Shown here one piece after another: positions 9,324 through 19,206 of a stretch of 64,000 nucleotides of DNA; the stretch's first letter is position 1, and each line of letters opens with the position of its first letter. The position numbers were made by a program, and so were the translations under genes. The DNA is taken from contig SSGH01000010.1 in assembly GCA_008015835.1 (NCBI GenBank), forward strand, positions 310,001-374,000. Direction: 5' to 3'. Source of the stretch: Lysobacter sp. (GTDB taxonomy: Bacteria; Pseudomonadota; Gammaproteobacteria; Xanthomonadales; Xanthomonadaceae). The notes under the pieces are model-generated. The model was not told where the DNA came from. It was given only the letters and a program-made list of their open reading frames with translations, and did no database searches.

Positions 9324-9592
9324 TCCGAAGCTTCGTTCGCATCCGCCGCGGCCGCATCGGTCGCGGCGGACGCGCATGCGATCGCGGCGGAGATCGCGGC
9401 GCGGGCCTGCGGGCTGTTCTTCCAGCACGACGCGCCCAACATCGCGGCCACGTGCTTCACGATATCGTCGACGCGGGACTGCGCCAGCGCCTTCAGCGAA
9501 TCGATGCCGATTTGCTCCAAACGATCGATCACCGTGGGGCCGACGCCCTTCACGGCGAGCAGGCGCGCGCGTTCGTGCGCAGGAAACGCCAT
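9293..9592 (-). CDS. Helix-hairpin-helix protein of Cdd1 (pathogenicity locus) type
   Basis: A 99-residue protein. Residues 8-40 form a helix-hairpin-helix (LLAVKGVGPTVIDRLEQIGI), followed by VDDIVKHVAAMLGASCWKNS, matching the small Cdd1-like family often annotated as 'pathogenicity locus' with no proven function. The C-terminus is alanine-rich and ends in a basic tail (LPKRSKKN). HhH motifs usually bind DNA non-specifically. It lies 11 bp downstream of the polyprenyl synthase gene and is probably co-transcribed with it; its end overlaps the opposing dienelactone hydrolase gene. Confidence 0.7.
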   Translation of the reverse strand: MAFPAHERARLLAVKGVGPTVIDRLEQIGIDSLKALAQSRVDDIVKHVAAMLGASCWKNSPQARAAISAAIACASAATDAAAADANEASDQLPKRSKKN

Positions 9593-9603
9593 CGATGCGC
9601 GCG

Positions 9604-10659
9604 TCAGCGGTCGCGGCGCACGGCGTAGCGCGCCAAGCCGCGCAGCGCGGCCAGCGCATCGTTTTCGACGACGCCTTCGAGCGCGCGTTCGGCGTCGCGG
9701 GCGTAATCCTCGGCGCGGCCGCGGCTATAGGCGATGCCGCCGGTGGCCTCGATCGCCGCCAACACCTCCGGCATCGCCGAAACATCCCCTTCCTCGACGA
9801 TGCCGCGCAGCCGCGCGCGCGTCGCGGCGTCGGTATGCAGCATCGCGTGGATCAGCGGCAGGGTGGCTTTGCCCTCGGCCAAATCGTCGCCCAAATGCTT
9901 GCCCAGCGCGGCCTCGTCGGCGCTGTAATCCAGCACGTCGTCGGCGATCTGGAAGGCGTAGCCCAAGGCCATGCCGTAGTCATGAAAACGCCGCTGCACG
10001 TCGTCGTCGGCGCCGGCGAGCAATGCGCCCAACCGGGTCGCGGCCGCGAACAGCACTGCGGTCTTGCGCTCGATGACTTTCAGGTAGGCCGGCTCGTCGG
10101 TGTCGGGGTTGCGGATGTGCAGCAACTGCAGCACCTCGCCCTCGGCGATGGCGTTGGTGGTGTCGGCCAGGATTTTCATCACCGGCAAACGCTCCAGCTC
10201 GACCATGAGCTGGAAGCTGCGGGAATACAGGAAATCGCCGACCAGCACGCTCGCGGCGTTGCCGAACAGCGCGTTCGCGGTCTTGCGGCCGCGACGCAGG
10301 TCGGATTCGTCCACCACGTCGTCGTGCAGCAAGGTCGCGGTGTGGATGAACTCGACGACTGCGGCGAGCTGATGCGCTTCCGCGCCGGTGACCGTCTGCG
10401 TCGCATCCGCCCACCCCGAATCCGCCTGCTGCGCGCCCCCCAGGGCGCGCGTGGCCAACAGCAACAGCATCGGCCGCAGGCGCTTGCCGCCCCCGGCGAC
10501 GATGTGCTCCGCGACCTGATTCACCAAGACCACGTCCGAACCGAGCCGGGCCCGGATCAGCGCGTCGACGGCGGCCATGTCCTGGGCGACGAGCGCCTGA
10601 ATGGCGGGCAGGTCCAGCGCCGGGCGGGTGAAGGTGTGGGGCTCGGCGACGGCTGACAT
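9604..10659 (-). CDS. ispB: Polyprenyl (octaprenyl) diphosphate synthase
   Basis: A 351-residue trans-prenyltransferase making the ubiquinone side chain by repeated condensation of isopentenyl diphosphate. GGGKRLRP binds IPP; the first aspartate-rich motif is DDVVDESDLRRG and the second is DDVLDYSAD, both intact with the family's DDxxD spacing. Upstream on the - strand a TATAAT hexamer lies at about 10684-10689, roughly 25 bp from the ATG. The class is certain; chain length (C40) is inferred from length and the usual gene neighbourhood. Confidence 0.92.
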   Translation of the reverse strand: MSAVAEPHTFTRPALDLPAIQALVAQDMAAVDALIRARLGSDVVLVNQVAEHIVAGGGKRLRPMLLLLATRALGGAQQADSGWADATQTVTGAEAHQLAAVVEFIHTATLLHDDVVDESDLRRGRKTANALFGNAASVLVGDFLYSRSFQLMVELERLPVMKILADTTNAIAEGEVLQLLHIRNPDTDEPAYLKVIERKTAVLFAAATRLGALLAGADDDVQRRFHDYGMALGYAFQIADDVLDYSADEAALGKHLGDDLAEGKATLPLIHAMLHTDAATRARLRGIVEEGDVSAMPEVLAAIEATGGIAYSRGRAEDYARDAERALEGVVENDALAALRGLARYAVRRDR

Positions 10660-10814
10660 GGGCGGTCCGATCGAACGGGACGGACATTATACGGGTTGGC
10701 TCTTCGCGCTCCGGCCGTCTCGGGATCGCTCCAGCGGCGTCCGGCTGGACCGGACGACGCGGCGTTTTCCTACCCGCGGGCGCGGCATCGCCCGATGCCG
10801 GCAGGGCCGGCGGT

Positions 10815-10820
10815 TATAAT
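10815..10820 (+). promoter_or_regulatory. -10 box upstream of ssb
   Basis: A perfect TATAAT at 10815-10820, 47 bp before the ssb ATG, in an otherwise very GC-rich stretch. No good -35 is seen at 16-18 bp (sequence there is GC-rich). The predicted transcript has a leader of about 40 nt. Confidence 0.6.
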
Positions 10821-10867
10821 CCAATGCTCATCGCCAATCCGGCGAACTCTGCAGGACTCCTATCCTC

Positions 10868-11398
10868 ATGGCACGCGGCATCAACAAGGTCATCCTGGTC
10901 GGCAATCTCGGCAACGACCCGGACACCAAATACACCCAGGGCGGCATGGCCGTCACCAAAATCAGCCTCGCCACCACCAGCGTGCGCAAGGATCGCGACG
11001 GCAACACCCAGGAACGCACCGAATGGCACCGCGTCACGATGTTCGGCAAGCTCGGCGAAATCGCCGCCGAATACCTGCGTAAAGGCAGCCAGGTCTACAT
11101 CGAAGGTTCGATCCGTTACGACAAATACACCGGCCAGGACGGCGTCGAGAAATACAGCACAGACATCATCGCCGACGAAATGCAGATGCTCGGCGGCCGC
11201 GGCGACGGCGGTGGCGGCGGCGGTCAACGCAGCCAGCGTTCCGAAGGCGGCGAGGGCTACGGCGGCGGTCAACGCGGCGGCGGTTCCTACGGCGGCGGTC
11301 AGCGCCAAGGCGGCGGTTACGGCGGCGGCGCCTCGCGCCCGGCCCCCAACAGTCCGCCGCCGTCGGACGATTTCTCCGACGACGATATTCCGTTCTGA
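10868..11398 (+). CDS. ssb: Single-stranded DNA-binding protein
   Basis: A 176-residue SSB. Residues 1-110 form the OB fold (MARGINKVILVGNLGNDP, WHRVTMFGKLGE, VYIEGSIRYDKY). Residues 113-160 are a glycine-rich linker of GGGQR/YGGG repeats, and the tail ends DDFSDDDIPF, the conserved acidic tip that recruits replication and repair partners. It coats single-stranded DNA as a tetramer. It is monocistronic, with its own promoter, and the rml genes begin 120 bp downstream. Confidence 0.97.
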   Translation: MARGINKVILVGNLGNDPDTKYTQGGMAVTKISLATTSVRKDRDGNTQERTEWHRVTMFGKLGEIAAEYLRKGSQVYIEGSIRYDKYTGQDGVEKYSTDIIADEMQMLGGRGDGGGGGGQRSQRSEGGEGYGGGQRGGGSYGGGQRQGGGYGGGASRPAPNSPPPSDDFSDDDIPF

Positions 11399-11518
11399 TG
11401 TCCGGCGCGGTCGTCGCGCGCGGCGACCGCGTGCGTTGGCATGCGCGCCTGGGCGAGACGATTCGCCTCGCCTCGCGTCCCCCGCTTCGCTCCACTTTTC
11501 CCCGATCGGAGTTCTCGA

Positions 11519-12574
11519 ATGCCGACATGGCTCGTCACCGGCGGCGCTGGTTTCATTGGCGGTAATTTCGTCCTCGAGGCCGTCGCGGCCGGCGTGCGCA
11601 TCGTCAATCTCGACGCGCTGACCTATGCCGGCAATCTCGACACGCTGTCGGCGCTGGACGGGCAGTCGGGCCATCGCTTCGTCAAGGGCGACATCGGCGA
11701 CCGCGCGCTGGTCGCGGCGTTGTTGGTCGAACATGAGCCGGATGCGATCGTGAATTTCGCCGCCGAAAGCCACGTCGACCGTTCGATCGACGGCCCGGCG
11801 GCGTTCGTGCAGACCAATGTCGTCGGTACGCTGTCGCTGCTGGAATGCGCGCGCGATTATTGGAAATCGCGCGGCGACGGCGCGCGCGATGCGTTCCGGT
11901 TCCTGCACGTCTCCACCGACGAGGTCTACGGTTCGCTCGGCGACACCGGCAAATTCGTCGAGACCACGCCCTATGCGCCGAATTCGCCGTATTCCGCGTC
12001 AAAGGCCGCCTCCGACCATCTGGTGCGCGCGTTCCATCACACCTACGGCTTGCCGACGCTGACCACGAATTGCTCCAACAACTACGGCCCGTATCAATTT
12101 CCGGAAAAACTCATTCCGCTGATCGTCGCGAAGGCCCTCGCGGGCGAAACCCTGCCGGTCTACGGCGACGGGCGTAACGTGCGCGATTGGCTGTACGTCG
12201 GCGATCACTGCAGCGCGATCCGCGCGGTGCTCGAACGCGGCCGCGTCGGCGAGGTCTACAACGTCGGCGGCGACGCCGAGCGCGAGAACATCGTCGTCGT
12301 GAAGACCATCTGCGCGCTGCTCGACGCGCGTCGTCCGCTCGCCGACGGCCGGGCCCGAGAATCGCTGATCGCGTTCGTCAAAGATCGCCCGGGCCACGAT
12401 CGCCGGTACGCGATCGACGCCTCGAAACTCAAGAACGAACTCGGCTGGTCGCCGTCGGTGACGTTCGAGGAAGGCATCGCGCGCACCGTCGACTGGTATC
12501 TCGACCATCAGGATTGGGTGAAGCGCGTGCTCGACGGCAGCTATCGTCTCGAACGCATCGGAGGCGCGGCATGA
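11519..12574 (+). CDS. rmlB: dTDP-glucose 4,6-dehydratase
   Basis: A 351-residue short-chain dehydrogenase/reductase of the extended class, second step of dTDP-L-rhamnose synthesis. NAD-binding [12 protein letters not shown] at residues 6-17, [20 protein letters not shown], the catalytic region [10 protein letters not shown] and [10 protein letters not shown] (Tyr-x3-Lys), and [13 protein letters not shown]. The start at 11519 follows a GGAG ribosome site; the frame opens further upstream at 11441 but lacks family similarity. First gene of rmlBACD, with an ATGA overlap to rmlA, feeding O-antigen or exopolysaccharide synthesis. Confidence 0.96.
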   Translation: MPTWLVTGGAGFIGGNFVLEAVAAGVRIVNLDALTYAGNLDTLSALDGQSGHRFVKGDIGDRALVAALLVEHEPDAIVNFAAESHVDRSIDGPAAFVQTNVVGTLSLLECARDYWKSRGDGARDAFRFLHVSTDEVYGSLGDTGKFVETTPYAPNSPYSASKAASDHLVRAFHHTYGLPTLTTNCSNNYGPYQFPEKLIPLIVAKALAGETLPVYGDGRNVRDWLYVGDHCSAIRAVLERGRVGEVYNVGGDAERENIVVVKTICALLDARRPLADGRARESLIAFVKDRPGHDRRYAIDASKLKNELGWSPSVTFEEGIARTVDWYLDHQDWVKRVLDGSYRLERIGGAA

Positions 12575-13458
12575 GCGCGCGCAAAGGCATCATCCTCGCC
12601 GGCGGTTCCGGCACGCGGCTATATCCGATCACGCAGGCGATCAGCAAGCAACTGCTGCCGGTGTACGACAAGCCGATGATCTATTACCCGCTCAGCGTGC
12701 TGATGTTGGCGGGCATTCGCGAGGTATTGGTGATCAACACGCCGCACGAACAAGCGCTGTTCAAAGCGCTGCTCGGCGACGGTTCGCAATGGGGCATGCG
12801 CATCGAATACGCGGTGCAGCCCAGCCCCGACGGTTTGGCGCAGGCGTATTTGATCGGCCGCGAATTCGTGAACGGCCAGCCGAGTTGTTTGGTGCTCGGC
12901 GACAACATTTTCCACGGCCCCGGCTTGACCGCGATGCTGCGCGAAGCCGACGGTTTGGAGCGCGGCGCGACCGTATTCGGTTACTGGGTGGGCGACCCGG
13001 AGCGCTACGGCGTGGCCGAGTTCGACGCCACCGGCAAGGTCGTCGGGTTGGAAGAAAAACCGTCCAAGCCTAAATCCAATTACGCCGTCACCGGCCTGTA
13101 TTTCTACGACGGACGCGCCAGCGATTTCGCCGCCGATCTGAAACCTTCGGCGCGCGGCGAGTTGGAGATCACCGATCTCAACCGTCGTTATCTCGAAGAC
13201 GGCAGCCTGCATCTGCAGAAGCTCGGGCGCGGCTACGCGTGGCTCGATACCGGCACCCATCAGTCGCTACTGGAAGCGTCGAATTACATCGAGACCATCG
13301 AAGCGCGCCAGGGTCTGCGCGTGTGTTGCCCCGAAGAGATCGCTTGGAGCAACGGCTGGATCGACGCCGCGCAGTTGGAAGTATTGGCTAGGCCGCTCGC
13401 GAAAAACGGCTACGGCCAGTATCTGCTCGGTTTGGCCGAACGCGGTTTCGTTCCCTGA
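12571..13458 (+). CDS. rmlA: Glucose-1-phosphate thymidylyltransferase
   Basis: A 295-residue nucleotidyltransferase that makes dTDP-glucose from dTTP and glucose-1-phosphate. The nucleotide-binding signature [16 protein letters not shown] is at residues 6-21, followed by [28 protein letters not shown] with the metal-binding Asp, and [20 protein letters not shown]. The ATG overlaps the rmlB stop by 4 bp. The product is usually subject to dTDP-rhamnose feedback in this family. Confidence 0.97.
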   Translation: MSARKGIILAGGSGTRLYPITQAISKQLLPVYDKPMIYYPLSVLMLAGIREVLVINTPHEQALFKALLGDGSQWGMRIEYAVQPSPDGLAQAYLIGREFVNGQPSCLVLGDNIFHGPGLTAMLREADGLERGATVFGYWVGDPERYGVAEFDATGKVVGLEEKPSKPKSNYAVTGLYFYDGRASDFAADLKPSARGELEITDLNRRYLEDGSLHLQKLGRGYAWLDTGTHQSLLEASNYIETIEARQGLRVCCPEEIAWSNGWIDAAQLEVLARPLAKNGYGQYLLGLAERGFVP

Positions 13459-13470
13459 CCGGCGACGCGC

Positions 13471-14031
13471 ATGAACATCATCGAAACCGATTTGCCTGGC
13501 TGTCTCGTGATCGAACCGCAGGTGTTCGGCGATAGTCGCGGGTTTTTCTACGAATCCTTCAATCGCGACAAATTCCTCGCGCACGGACTGGCGATTCCGA
13601 ACTTCGTTCAGGGCAACGTATCGTCGTCCGCGCGCGGCGTGCTGCGCGGTCTGCACTACCAATGGCCGAAGCCGCAGGGCAAATACGTGTCGGTGCTGGA
13701 AGGCGAGGTGTGGGACGTGGCGGTGGATATTCGTCGTGGCTCGCCGACGTTCGGCCGCTGGACCGCGGTCGTGCTCAGCGCCGAAAACAAACGCCATTTC
13801 TGGATCCCGCCGGGCTTCGCGCACGGCTTCGTCGCGTTGAGCGAGCGCGCCTTGTTCGCCTACCTGTGCACCGACACCTACGATCGCGATGCGGATGCCG
13901 GCATCCGTTGGGACGACGCCGCGCTGGCGATCGATTGGCCGGTCTCCGCCCCGTCGCTGTCGGACAAAGACGCGAGAGCGCCGCTGTTGGCGGATGTGGC
14001 GGCGGAGCGGCTGCCGGTTTATGCCGATTGA
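13471..14031 (+). CDS. rmlC: dTDP-4-dehydrorhamnose 3,5-epimerase
   Basis: A 186-residue cupin-fold epimerase. FGDSRGFFYESFN, NVSSSARGVLRGLHYQWP (catalytic His in LRGLHYQ), KYVSVLEGEVWDVAVDIR and WIPPGFAHGFVALSE are all characteristic. It acts on dTDP-4-keto-6-deoxyglucose as a dimer in the cytoplasm. It begins 12 bp after rmlA. A 117-bp gap separates it from rmlD. Confidence 0.97.
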   Translation: MNIIETDLPGCLVIEPQVFGDSRGFFYESFNRDKFLAHGLAIPNFVQGNVSSSARGVLRGLHYQWPKPQGKYVSVLEGEVWDVAVDIRRGSPTFGRWTAVVLSAENKRHFWIPPGFAHGFVALSERALFAYLCTDTYDRDADAGIRWDDAALAIDWPVSAPSLSDKDARAPLLADVAAERLPVYAD

Positions 14032-14148
14032 ACTTCCGATCGATCGTTCGGTCGGGCCTTGCGTTAAGAGTCGCCTTGAAACTTCGACTAAAAAAGTATT
14101 GAAAACGGCATTAAGAATCGGACCGAGTCCCGGCATGAGCGTCGCACG

Positions 14149-15066
14149 ATGAAAGTTCTGTTGTTCGGCGCCAACGGGCAAGTCGGGCACGCACTGCGCA
14201 GCGCGCTCGCGCCGATCGGCGACGTGTTGGCGACGACGCGCAGCGGCGCGCTCGACGACGGCGTCGCTTGCGAAACCGCCGATTTCGACCGCCCGGACGC
14301 TTTGGCGAAGCTCGTCGCGCGCATCGCGCCGGACGCGGTGGTCAACGCGGCCGCTTACACGGCGGTCGATCGCGCCGAAAGCGAACCCGATGTCGCCTTC
14401 CGCGCGAACGCCGATGCGCCCGCCGCGCTCGCCGCCGCCTGCGCGCGCGCCGGCATTCCGCTCGTGCATTACTCCACCGACTATGTCTTCGACGGCACCG
14501 CGACTCGGCCGTATCGCGAAGACGACGCCACCGCGCCGCTCGGCGTTTACGGGGCCAGCAAACTCGCGGGCGAAGACGCGATCCGTGCCAGCGGCGCGCG
14601 CCACGCGATTCTGCGCACGGCTTGGGTCTACGCGGCGCACGGCAAGAATTTCATGCGCACGATGCTGCGATTGGCCGCCGAACGCGACGAACTCCGGGTC
14701 GTCGCCGATCAGGTCGGCAGCCCGACCAGCGCGGATTGGATCGCCGCCGCCACCGTGCCCGTGCTGCGCGCGATGCTCGACGACCCCGCGCGCAGCGTGG
14801 GCGTCCGTCATTTGACCGCGGCCGGCCAAACCACGTGGCACGGCTTCGCATCGGCCATCGTCGCCAAGGCCTACGCCCGCGGCACGATCGCGCGCGCGCC
14901 GTTGATCACGCCGATCGCCACCGTCGACTATCCGACGCCCGCGCGCCGTCCTGCGTATTCGGTCCTCGACAATGGCCGCTTGGCCGCCGAACTCGGGCTA
15001 CCATGGCCGCAGTGGTCGGACGAGCTCGATCGCGTGCTGGCCTCGCGCCCGGCCGCGACGGTTTGA
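14149..15066 (+). CDS. rmlD: dTDP-4-dehydrorhamnose reductase
   Basis: A 305-residue reductase completing dTDP-L-rhamnose. N-terminal MKVLLFGANGQVGHALRSAL binds NADPH; VNAAAYTAVDRAESEP, HYSTDYVFDGTATRPYREDD, and YGASKLAGE hold the Tyr-x3-Lys active site. The 117-bp gap after rmlC includes an AT-rich stretch around 14085-14115 that is unusual for the region and might carry a secondary promoter, though no clear hexamers are seen. Co-transcription with rmlBAC remains likely. Confidence 0.96.
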   Translation: MKVLLFGANGQVGHALRSALAPIGDVLATTRSGALDDGVACETADFDRPDALAKLVARIAPDAVVNAAAYTAVDRAESEPDVAFRANADAPAALAAACARAGIPLVHYSTDYVFDGTATRPYREDDATAPLGVYGASKLAGEDAIRASGARHAILRTAWVYAAHGKNFMRTMLRLAAERDELRVVADQVGSPTSADWIAAATVPVLRAMLDDPARSVGVRHLTAAGQTTWHGFASAIVAKAYARGTIARAPLITPIATVDYPTPARRPAYSVLDNGRLAAELGLPWPQWSDELDRVLASRPAATV

Positions 15067-15112
15067 GCGTCCGCGCGCATCTTTTTTGGTTCTTCGCATG
15101 CATAGGGGGTCG

Positions 15113-17128
15113 ATGATGTCGCTCAGCCGCAGTCCGCTCGTTTTCGCCTGCGTTTCGTCGCTGTTGTGCGGGTTCGCTTCGCTCGCGACCGTCGCGGATG
15201 CGTTCGCCGCGGACGCGCCGCGCATTCCGGTCGAAGACTTCGTGCGTCACGCCGCCTACAGCGGCGTGAAAATTTCGCCGAACGGCGATTATCTGGCCAT
15301 GACGGTCGAGCGCGAAGAGCGCTATGTGCTCGTGGTGCTGCGCACCCAGGACTTGCGCCCGCTGAAGATCAACGAGCTGCCCGATCAGAAAAGCGTCGGC
15401 CAGTTCTATTGGACCGGCCCGGAGCGTTTGATATTCACCGCGACGCGGCGCTACGGCCGCTACGCGGCGCCTGCGGGCACCGGCGAATGGTTCGGCGTCA
15501 ATGCGGACGGTTCGCAGCCGCGCCCCTTGGTGTTTTACGGCACCCGCGACGCCACCCAGCGCGGCAAGACCGTCGGCAACGAATTCTTTTCGTTGCTCGA
15601 TACGCTCGACGACGACGATACCAACGTCTTGATGGCCGTCAGCTACCCGCGCTCGTCGGAGGGCGCCGGCGTGGAGGTGGTGGCGTTCGATACCTTCAGC
15701 GGCCGTCGTAAGTCGTTGGCGCGCGCGCCGCGACCGAATTGCTCGATGGCGCTCGACGCCAAGAAGGCGCCGCGCTACGCCGTGTGTTACGACGACGAAG
15801 ACGCCGCCGGACGTTACGACACCAGCGCCGAACTGCACCGGCTCGGCGACGACGGCAAATGGACGCTGGTCAACAGTTCGAAAGCGTCCGGAAAATTGCT
15901 CGACGTGATCGGTACCGCCCCCGACGGCCGCGTTTACGCCAGCGAGAGCGACGGCAAGGGCACGTCGGCGCTCGGCACCATCGACACCGCGACCGGCGCG
16001 TTCACCGAATTGTTCAAAGACCCGGTTTCCGATCCCGCCGGGTACATCCTGTCGGCCGATCGCGAGACGATCCTCGGCGTCGTGACCGAAGCGGGCGTAC
16101 CGAAGGTGACGATGATCGATGAGGCGCATCCGGACGCCGCGCTTTACGCCTCGCTCGCCGCGGCGTTCCCCGGACAGTTCGTCGATTTCTCCAGCGCCAC
16201 TCGCGACGGCAAGACGATCGTGGTGTCGGTGTCCAGCGACCGCAACCCGGGCGAGTTGTATCTGTTCGATCGCGACACCGGCAAGGCGCGTTTCCTGATG
16301 CGCGGCCGCAAATGGCTCGATCCCAAGGAGATGGCGTCGGTGAAGCCGATCGCGCTGACCGCGCGCGACGGTCTCAAGCTGCACGGTTATCTCACCGTGC
16401 CCAAAGGCAGCGACGGCAAAAATTTGCCGATGATCGTCAACGTCCACGGCGGCCCGATGGGCCCGCGCGACGATTGGTCGTTCAATTGGGAAAATCAGAT
16501 GTTCGCCAACCGCGGTTACGCGGTGTTGAACGTCAACTACCGCGGCTCCGGCGGTTTCGGCAAAGGCTTTCAAGACATGGCCTACGGGCAGTGGGCCGAA
16601 GGCATCATGAACGACATCGTCGACGCCACGCGCTGGACCGTGCAGCAGGGTTACGCCGACAAGGACCGCATCTGCATCTACGGCGGCAGTTTCGGCGGTT
16701 ACGCGTCGATGATGGCGCCGGCGCGCGAGCCGACGCTGTTCAAATGCGCGTTCGGCTACGTCGGCGCTTACGACGCCGAAATCCAGATGACCAAAAGCGA
16801 CACCAGCGAAAGCGAAGGCGGGCGTCGTTACTTGATGCGCGCGCTCGGCGCGACCAAGGCCGAACGCGACGCGATGTCGCCGGTGAATCACGCCGGAAAG
16901 ATCAAGATTCCGGTCTATCTCGCCGCCGGCGCGCGCGACCCGCGCTGCCCGCCGGAGAATACCGAAGCCATGCACAAAGCGCTGGTCGCCGCCGGCAACG
17001 CGCCCGAAGGCATGATCGTGCAGAGCGGCGAAATGCACGGGTTCTACAAGGAAGAGAACAATCTCAAGCTGTACACCGAAATGCTGAATTTCTTCGCCAA
17101 GCATATCGGCGGCGCGCCGGCCAAGTGA
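15113..17128 (+). CDS. Secreted S9 (prolyl oligopeptidase) family peptidase, copy 1
   Basis: A 671-residue protein with an N-terminal signal peptide (about residues 1-36, ending DAFAAD). Residues 40-400 should form a beta-propeller; 410-671 form the alpha/beta hydrolase domain. The triad is Ser526 in GGSFGGYA, Asp609 in AGARDPRCPP and His642 in GEMHGFYKEE. Two adjacent ATGs at 15113 and 15116 follow an AGGGGG ribosome site; an upstream ATG at 15098 lacks one. Such enzymes cleave peptides or acyl-peptides in the periplasm or outside. First of three tandem paralogs; the most divergent of the three. Confidence 0.92.
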   Translation: MMSLSRSPLVFACVSSLLCGFASLATVADAFAADAPRIPVEDFVRHAAYSGVKISPNGDYLAMTVEREERYVLVVLRTQDLRPLKINELPDQKSVGQFYWTGPERLIFTATRRYGRYAAPAGTGEWFGVNADGSQPRPLVFYGTRDATQRGKTVGNEFFSLLDTLDDDDTNVLMAVSYPRSSEGAGVEVVAFDTFSGRRKSLARAPRPNCSMALDAKKAPRYAVCYDDEDAAGRYDTSAELHRLGDDGKWTLVNSSKASGKLLDVIGTAPDGRVYASESDGKGTSALGTIDTATGAFTELFKDPVSDPAGYILSADRETILGVVTEAGVPKVTMIDEAHPDAALYASLAAAFPGQFVDFSSATRDGKTIVVSVSSDRNPGELYLFDRDTGKARFLMRGRKWLDPKEMASVKPIALTARDGLKLHGYLTVPKGSDGKNLPMIVNVHGGPMGPRDDWSFNWENQMFANRGYAVLNVNYRGSGGFGKGFQDMAYGQWAEGIMNDIVDATRWTVQQGYADKDRICIYGGSFGGYASMMAPAREPTLFKCAFGYVGAYDAEIQMTKSDTSESEGGRRYLMRALGATKAERDAMSPVNHAGKIKIPVYLAAGARDPRCPPENTEAMHKALVAAGNAPEGMIVQSGEMHGFYKEENNLKLYTEMLNFFAKHIGGAPAK

Positions 17129-17192
17129 CGCGCCGATCCGATCGACGCGTCCGGTATTTCGGCCGCGTCCGCCATCGTTCAGGGGAATCGAG

Positions 17193-19157
17193 ATGACCGT
17201 CGTTCGCATCGCCGCTTGTTTGATCGCCGCGTGCGTCGCGTGCGCCGCCGCGCCCGCGGCGGCCCAGCACAGCGTCGAGGATTTGATCCGGAAAGAAAGT
17301 TTTCTGGAGATCAAAATTTCGCCGACCGGCGAATATCTGGCCGCGACCGTGCCGCTCGATCGCAAAACGGTACTGGCCATCCTGCGCCGCGCCGACAACA
17401 AGATCGTCGCCTCGCTGGCGCTGCCGGGCGACCGCTCGCAGGTGGCCGATTTCTGGTGGGTGAACGACGAACGCGTGTTGATCAGCGCCGCGCAGAAAAT
17501 CGGCGCGCTGGAAATGCCCAGCCTCACCGGCGATCTCTACGCGATCAACGTCGACGGCAGTCGCGGCGGCATCCTGGTCGGGCAAAGCGTGCAAAGCGCG
17601 GGGCCGGGCACGCGCATCCAGCCGAAAAAAGTGGAGGCCGTGGCGGCGTTTCTCGTCGACGACCTCGACGACGACGATAAAGCCGTACTGATTTCGACGC
17701 GCCCGTTCTCGAACGATCCGTATACGCGCGCCGAACGTCTCGACGTCTACACCGGCCGTCGCCTCACGCTCGCCCAAGCGCCGGTGCGCAACGCCGAGTT
17801 CGTCACCGACAACGCCGGCAATATCCGATTCGTCTACGGCCAGGACATCGACCTGAGCCGTCGCACCTATTATCGCGCCAGCGATAAGTCCGAATGGAAA
17901 GCGCTCGAAAGCCGCGCCGGCGCGGGCCGCGCCGAATATCCGATCGGCTTCTCCGCGGACGACAAGATCGCCTATCTCTACGTCGAGCAGCCGCAGGGCC
18001 CGAGCTCGATCGTGGCTTGGGATCCGGCGACCGACGCGCGCACCGAAGTGTTTCGCGACGACGATCGCGACCCGGCCGAGATCGTTCACGACCATCGCGG
18101 CGTGCCGGTCGGCGTCTATCTGATGGACGGCACCCCCAGAACCGCGTTCTTCGACGAAGGTTCGACGACCGCGCAGTTGTACCGAAAGCTGGAGGCCGCT
18201 TTCCCGGGGCAGAGCGTGGTCGTCACCTCGACGACCAAGGACGGTAAGATCGCGCTCGTGTCGGTGAGCAGCGATAAGAACCCGGGCGATTTCTATCTGT
18301 TCGACGTGACCACCAACAAGGCCGCCTATGCCTTGACCGCTCGCGATTGGATCGATCCGGAGAAATCCGCTTCGGTCGGCCCGATCGAATTCAAAGCGCG
18401 CGACGGATTGACGATTCACGGCTACCTCGCGTCGCCGGTCGGCGCACAGGCGAAAAACGCGCCGTTGGTGGTCATGATCCACGGCGGCCCGTTCGGCATT
18501 TTCGACGCCTGGGCATTCGATGAGGAAACGCAGATGCTGGCCGCGCACGGCTACGCGGTGCTGCGCGTGAATTTCCGCGGCTCCGGCAATCGCGGCGCCG
18601 CCTTCAAAGAAGCGGGCCGTCGCGAATGGGGCGGCAAGATGCAGGACGACATCACCGACGCCACGCGTTGGGCGATCGATCAAGGCATCGCCGACCCGAA
18701 GCGCATTTGCCTGTACGGGGCGAGTTACGGCGCGTACGCGGCGCTGATGGGCGTCGCCAAGGAACCCGACCTCTATCGCTGCGCCGCGGGTTACGTCGGC
18801 GTCTACGACTTGCCGACGATGCATACCATGGGCGATATCCAAGAAGCCGGGTCGGGCGAGTCCTATCTCAACGAATGGCTCGGGCCGCGGGATGGCCTCG
18901 CCGCCGTATCGCCGAATCGCATCGCCGACCGAATCAAAGCGCCGGTCTTCCTCGCCGCGGGCGGCGAGGACGAGCGCGCGCCCGCGAAACACACCGAACT
19001 GATGGAGAAGGCGCTTCGGCAGGCGAACGTTCCGGTCGAGGCGCTGTACTATCCGACCGAGGGCCACGGGTTCTATAAAATCGAGAATCGGCGGGAGTAC
19101 TACAAGAAACTCCTGACGTTTTTCGCCAAGCACATCGGCGGCCGCGCGCCGCAGTGA
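17193..19157 (+). CDS. Secreted S9 family peptidase, copy 2
   Basis: A 654-residue paralog with a signal peptide of about 24 residues (ending APAAAQH). N-terminal half propeller-like (DFWWVNDERVLIS is shared with copy 3), C-terminal hydrolase domain with Ser511 in GASYGAYAALM, Asp in GGEDERAPAKH and His in EGHGFYKIEN. It follows copy 1 by 64 bp and precedes copy 3 by 49 bp, on one strand, so a single transcript is likely. Substrate unknown; peptides from prey or environmental protein would fit the organism type. Confidence 0.92.
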   Translation: MTVVRIAACLIAACVACAAAPAAAQHSVEDLIRKESFLEIKISPTGEYLAATVPLDRKTVLAILRRADNKIVASLALPGDRSQVADFWWVNDERVLISAAQKIGALEMPSLTGDLYAINVDGSRGGILVGQSVQSAGPGTRIQPKKVEAVAAFLVDDLDDDDKAVLISTRPFSNDPYTRAERLDVYTGRRLTLAQAPVRNAEFVTDNAGNIRFVYGQDIDLSRRTYYRASDKSEWKALESRAGAGRAEYPIGFSADDKIAYLYVEQPQGPSSIVAWDPATDARTEVFRDDDRDPAEIVHDHRGVPVGVYLMDGTPRTAFFDEGSTTAQLYRKLEAAFPGQSVVVTSTTKDGKIALVSVSSDKNPGDFYLFDVTTNKAAYALTARDWIDPEKSASVGPIEFKARDGLTIHGYLASPVGAQAKNAPLVVMIHGGPFGIFDAWAFDEETQMLAAHGYAVLRVNFRGSGNRGAAFKEAGRREWGGKMQDDITDATRWAIDQGIADPKRICLYGASYGAYAALMGVAKEPDLYRCAAGYVGVYDLPTMHTMGDIQEAGSGESYLNEWLGPRDGLAAVSPNRIADRIKAPVFLAAGGEDERAPAKHTELMEKALRQANVPVEALYYPTEGHGFYKIENRREYYKKLLTFFAKHIGGRAPQ

Positions 19158-19206
19158 CCGCAATATCGTTCTCAGAGCACCATTCTTTACGTATCGGGAT
19201 ATTCTC

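Noticed and set aside
14906..17527. A long - strand frame across the first S9 peptidase
   Set aside because: Antisense shadow of the peptidase gene with no recognisable motif or ribosome site.
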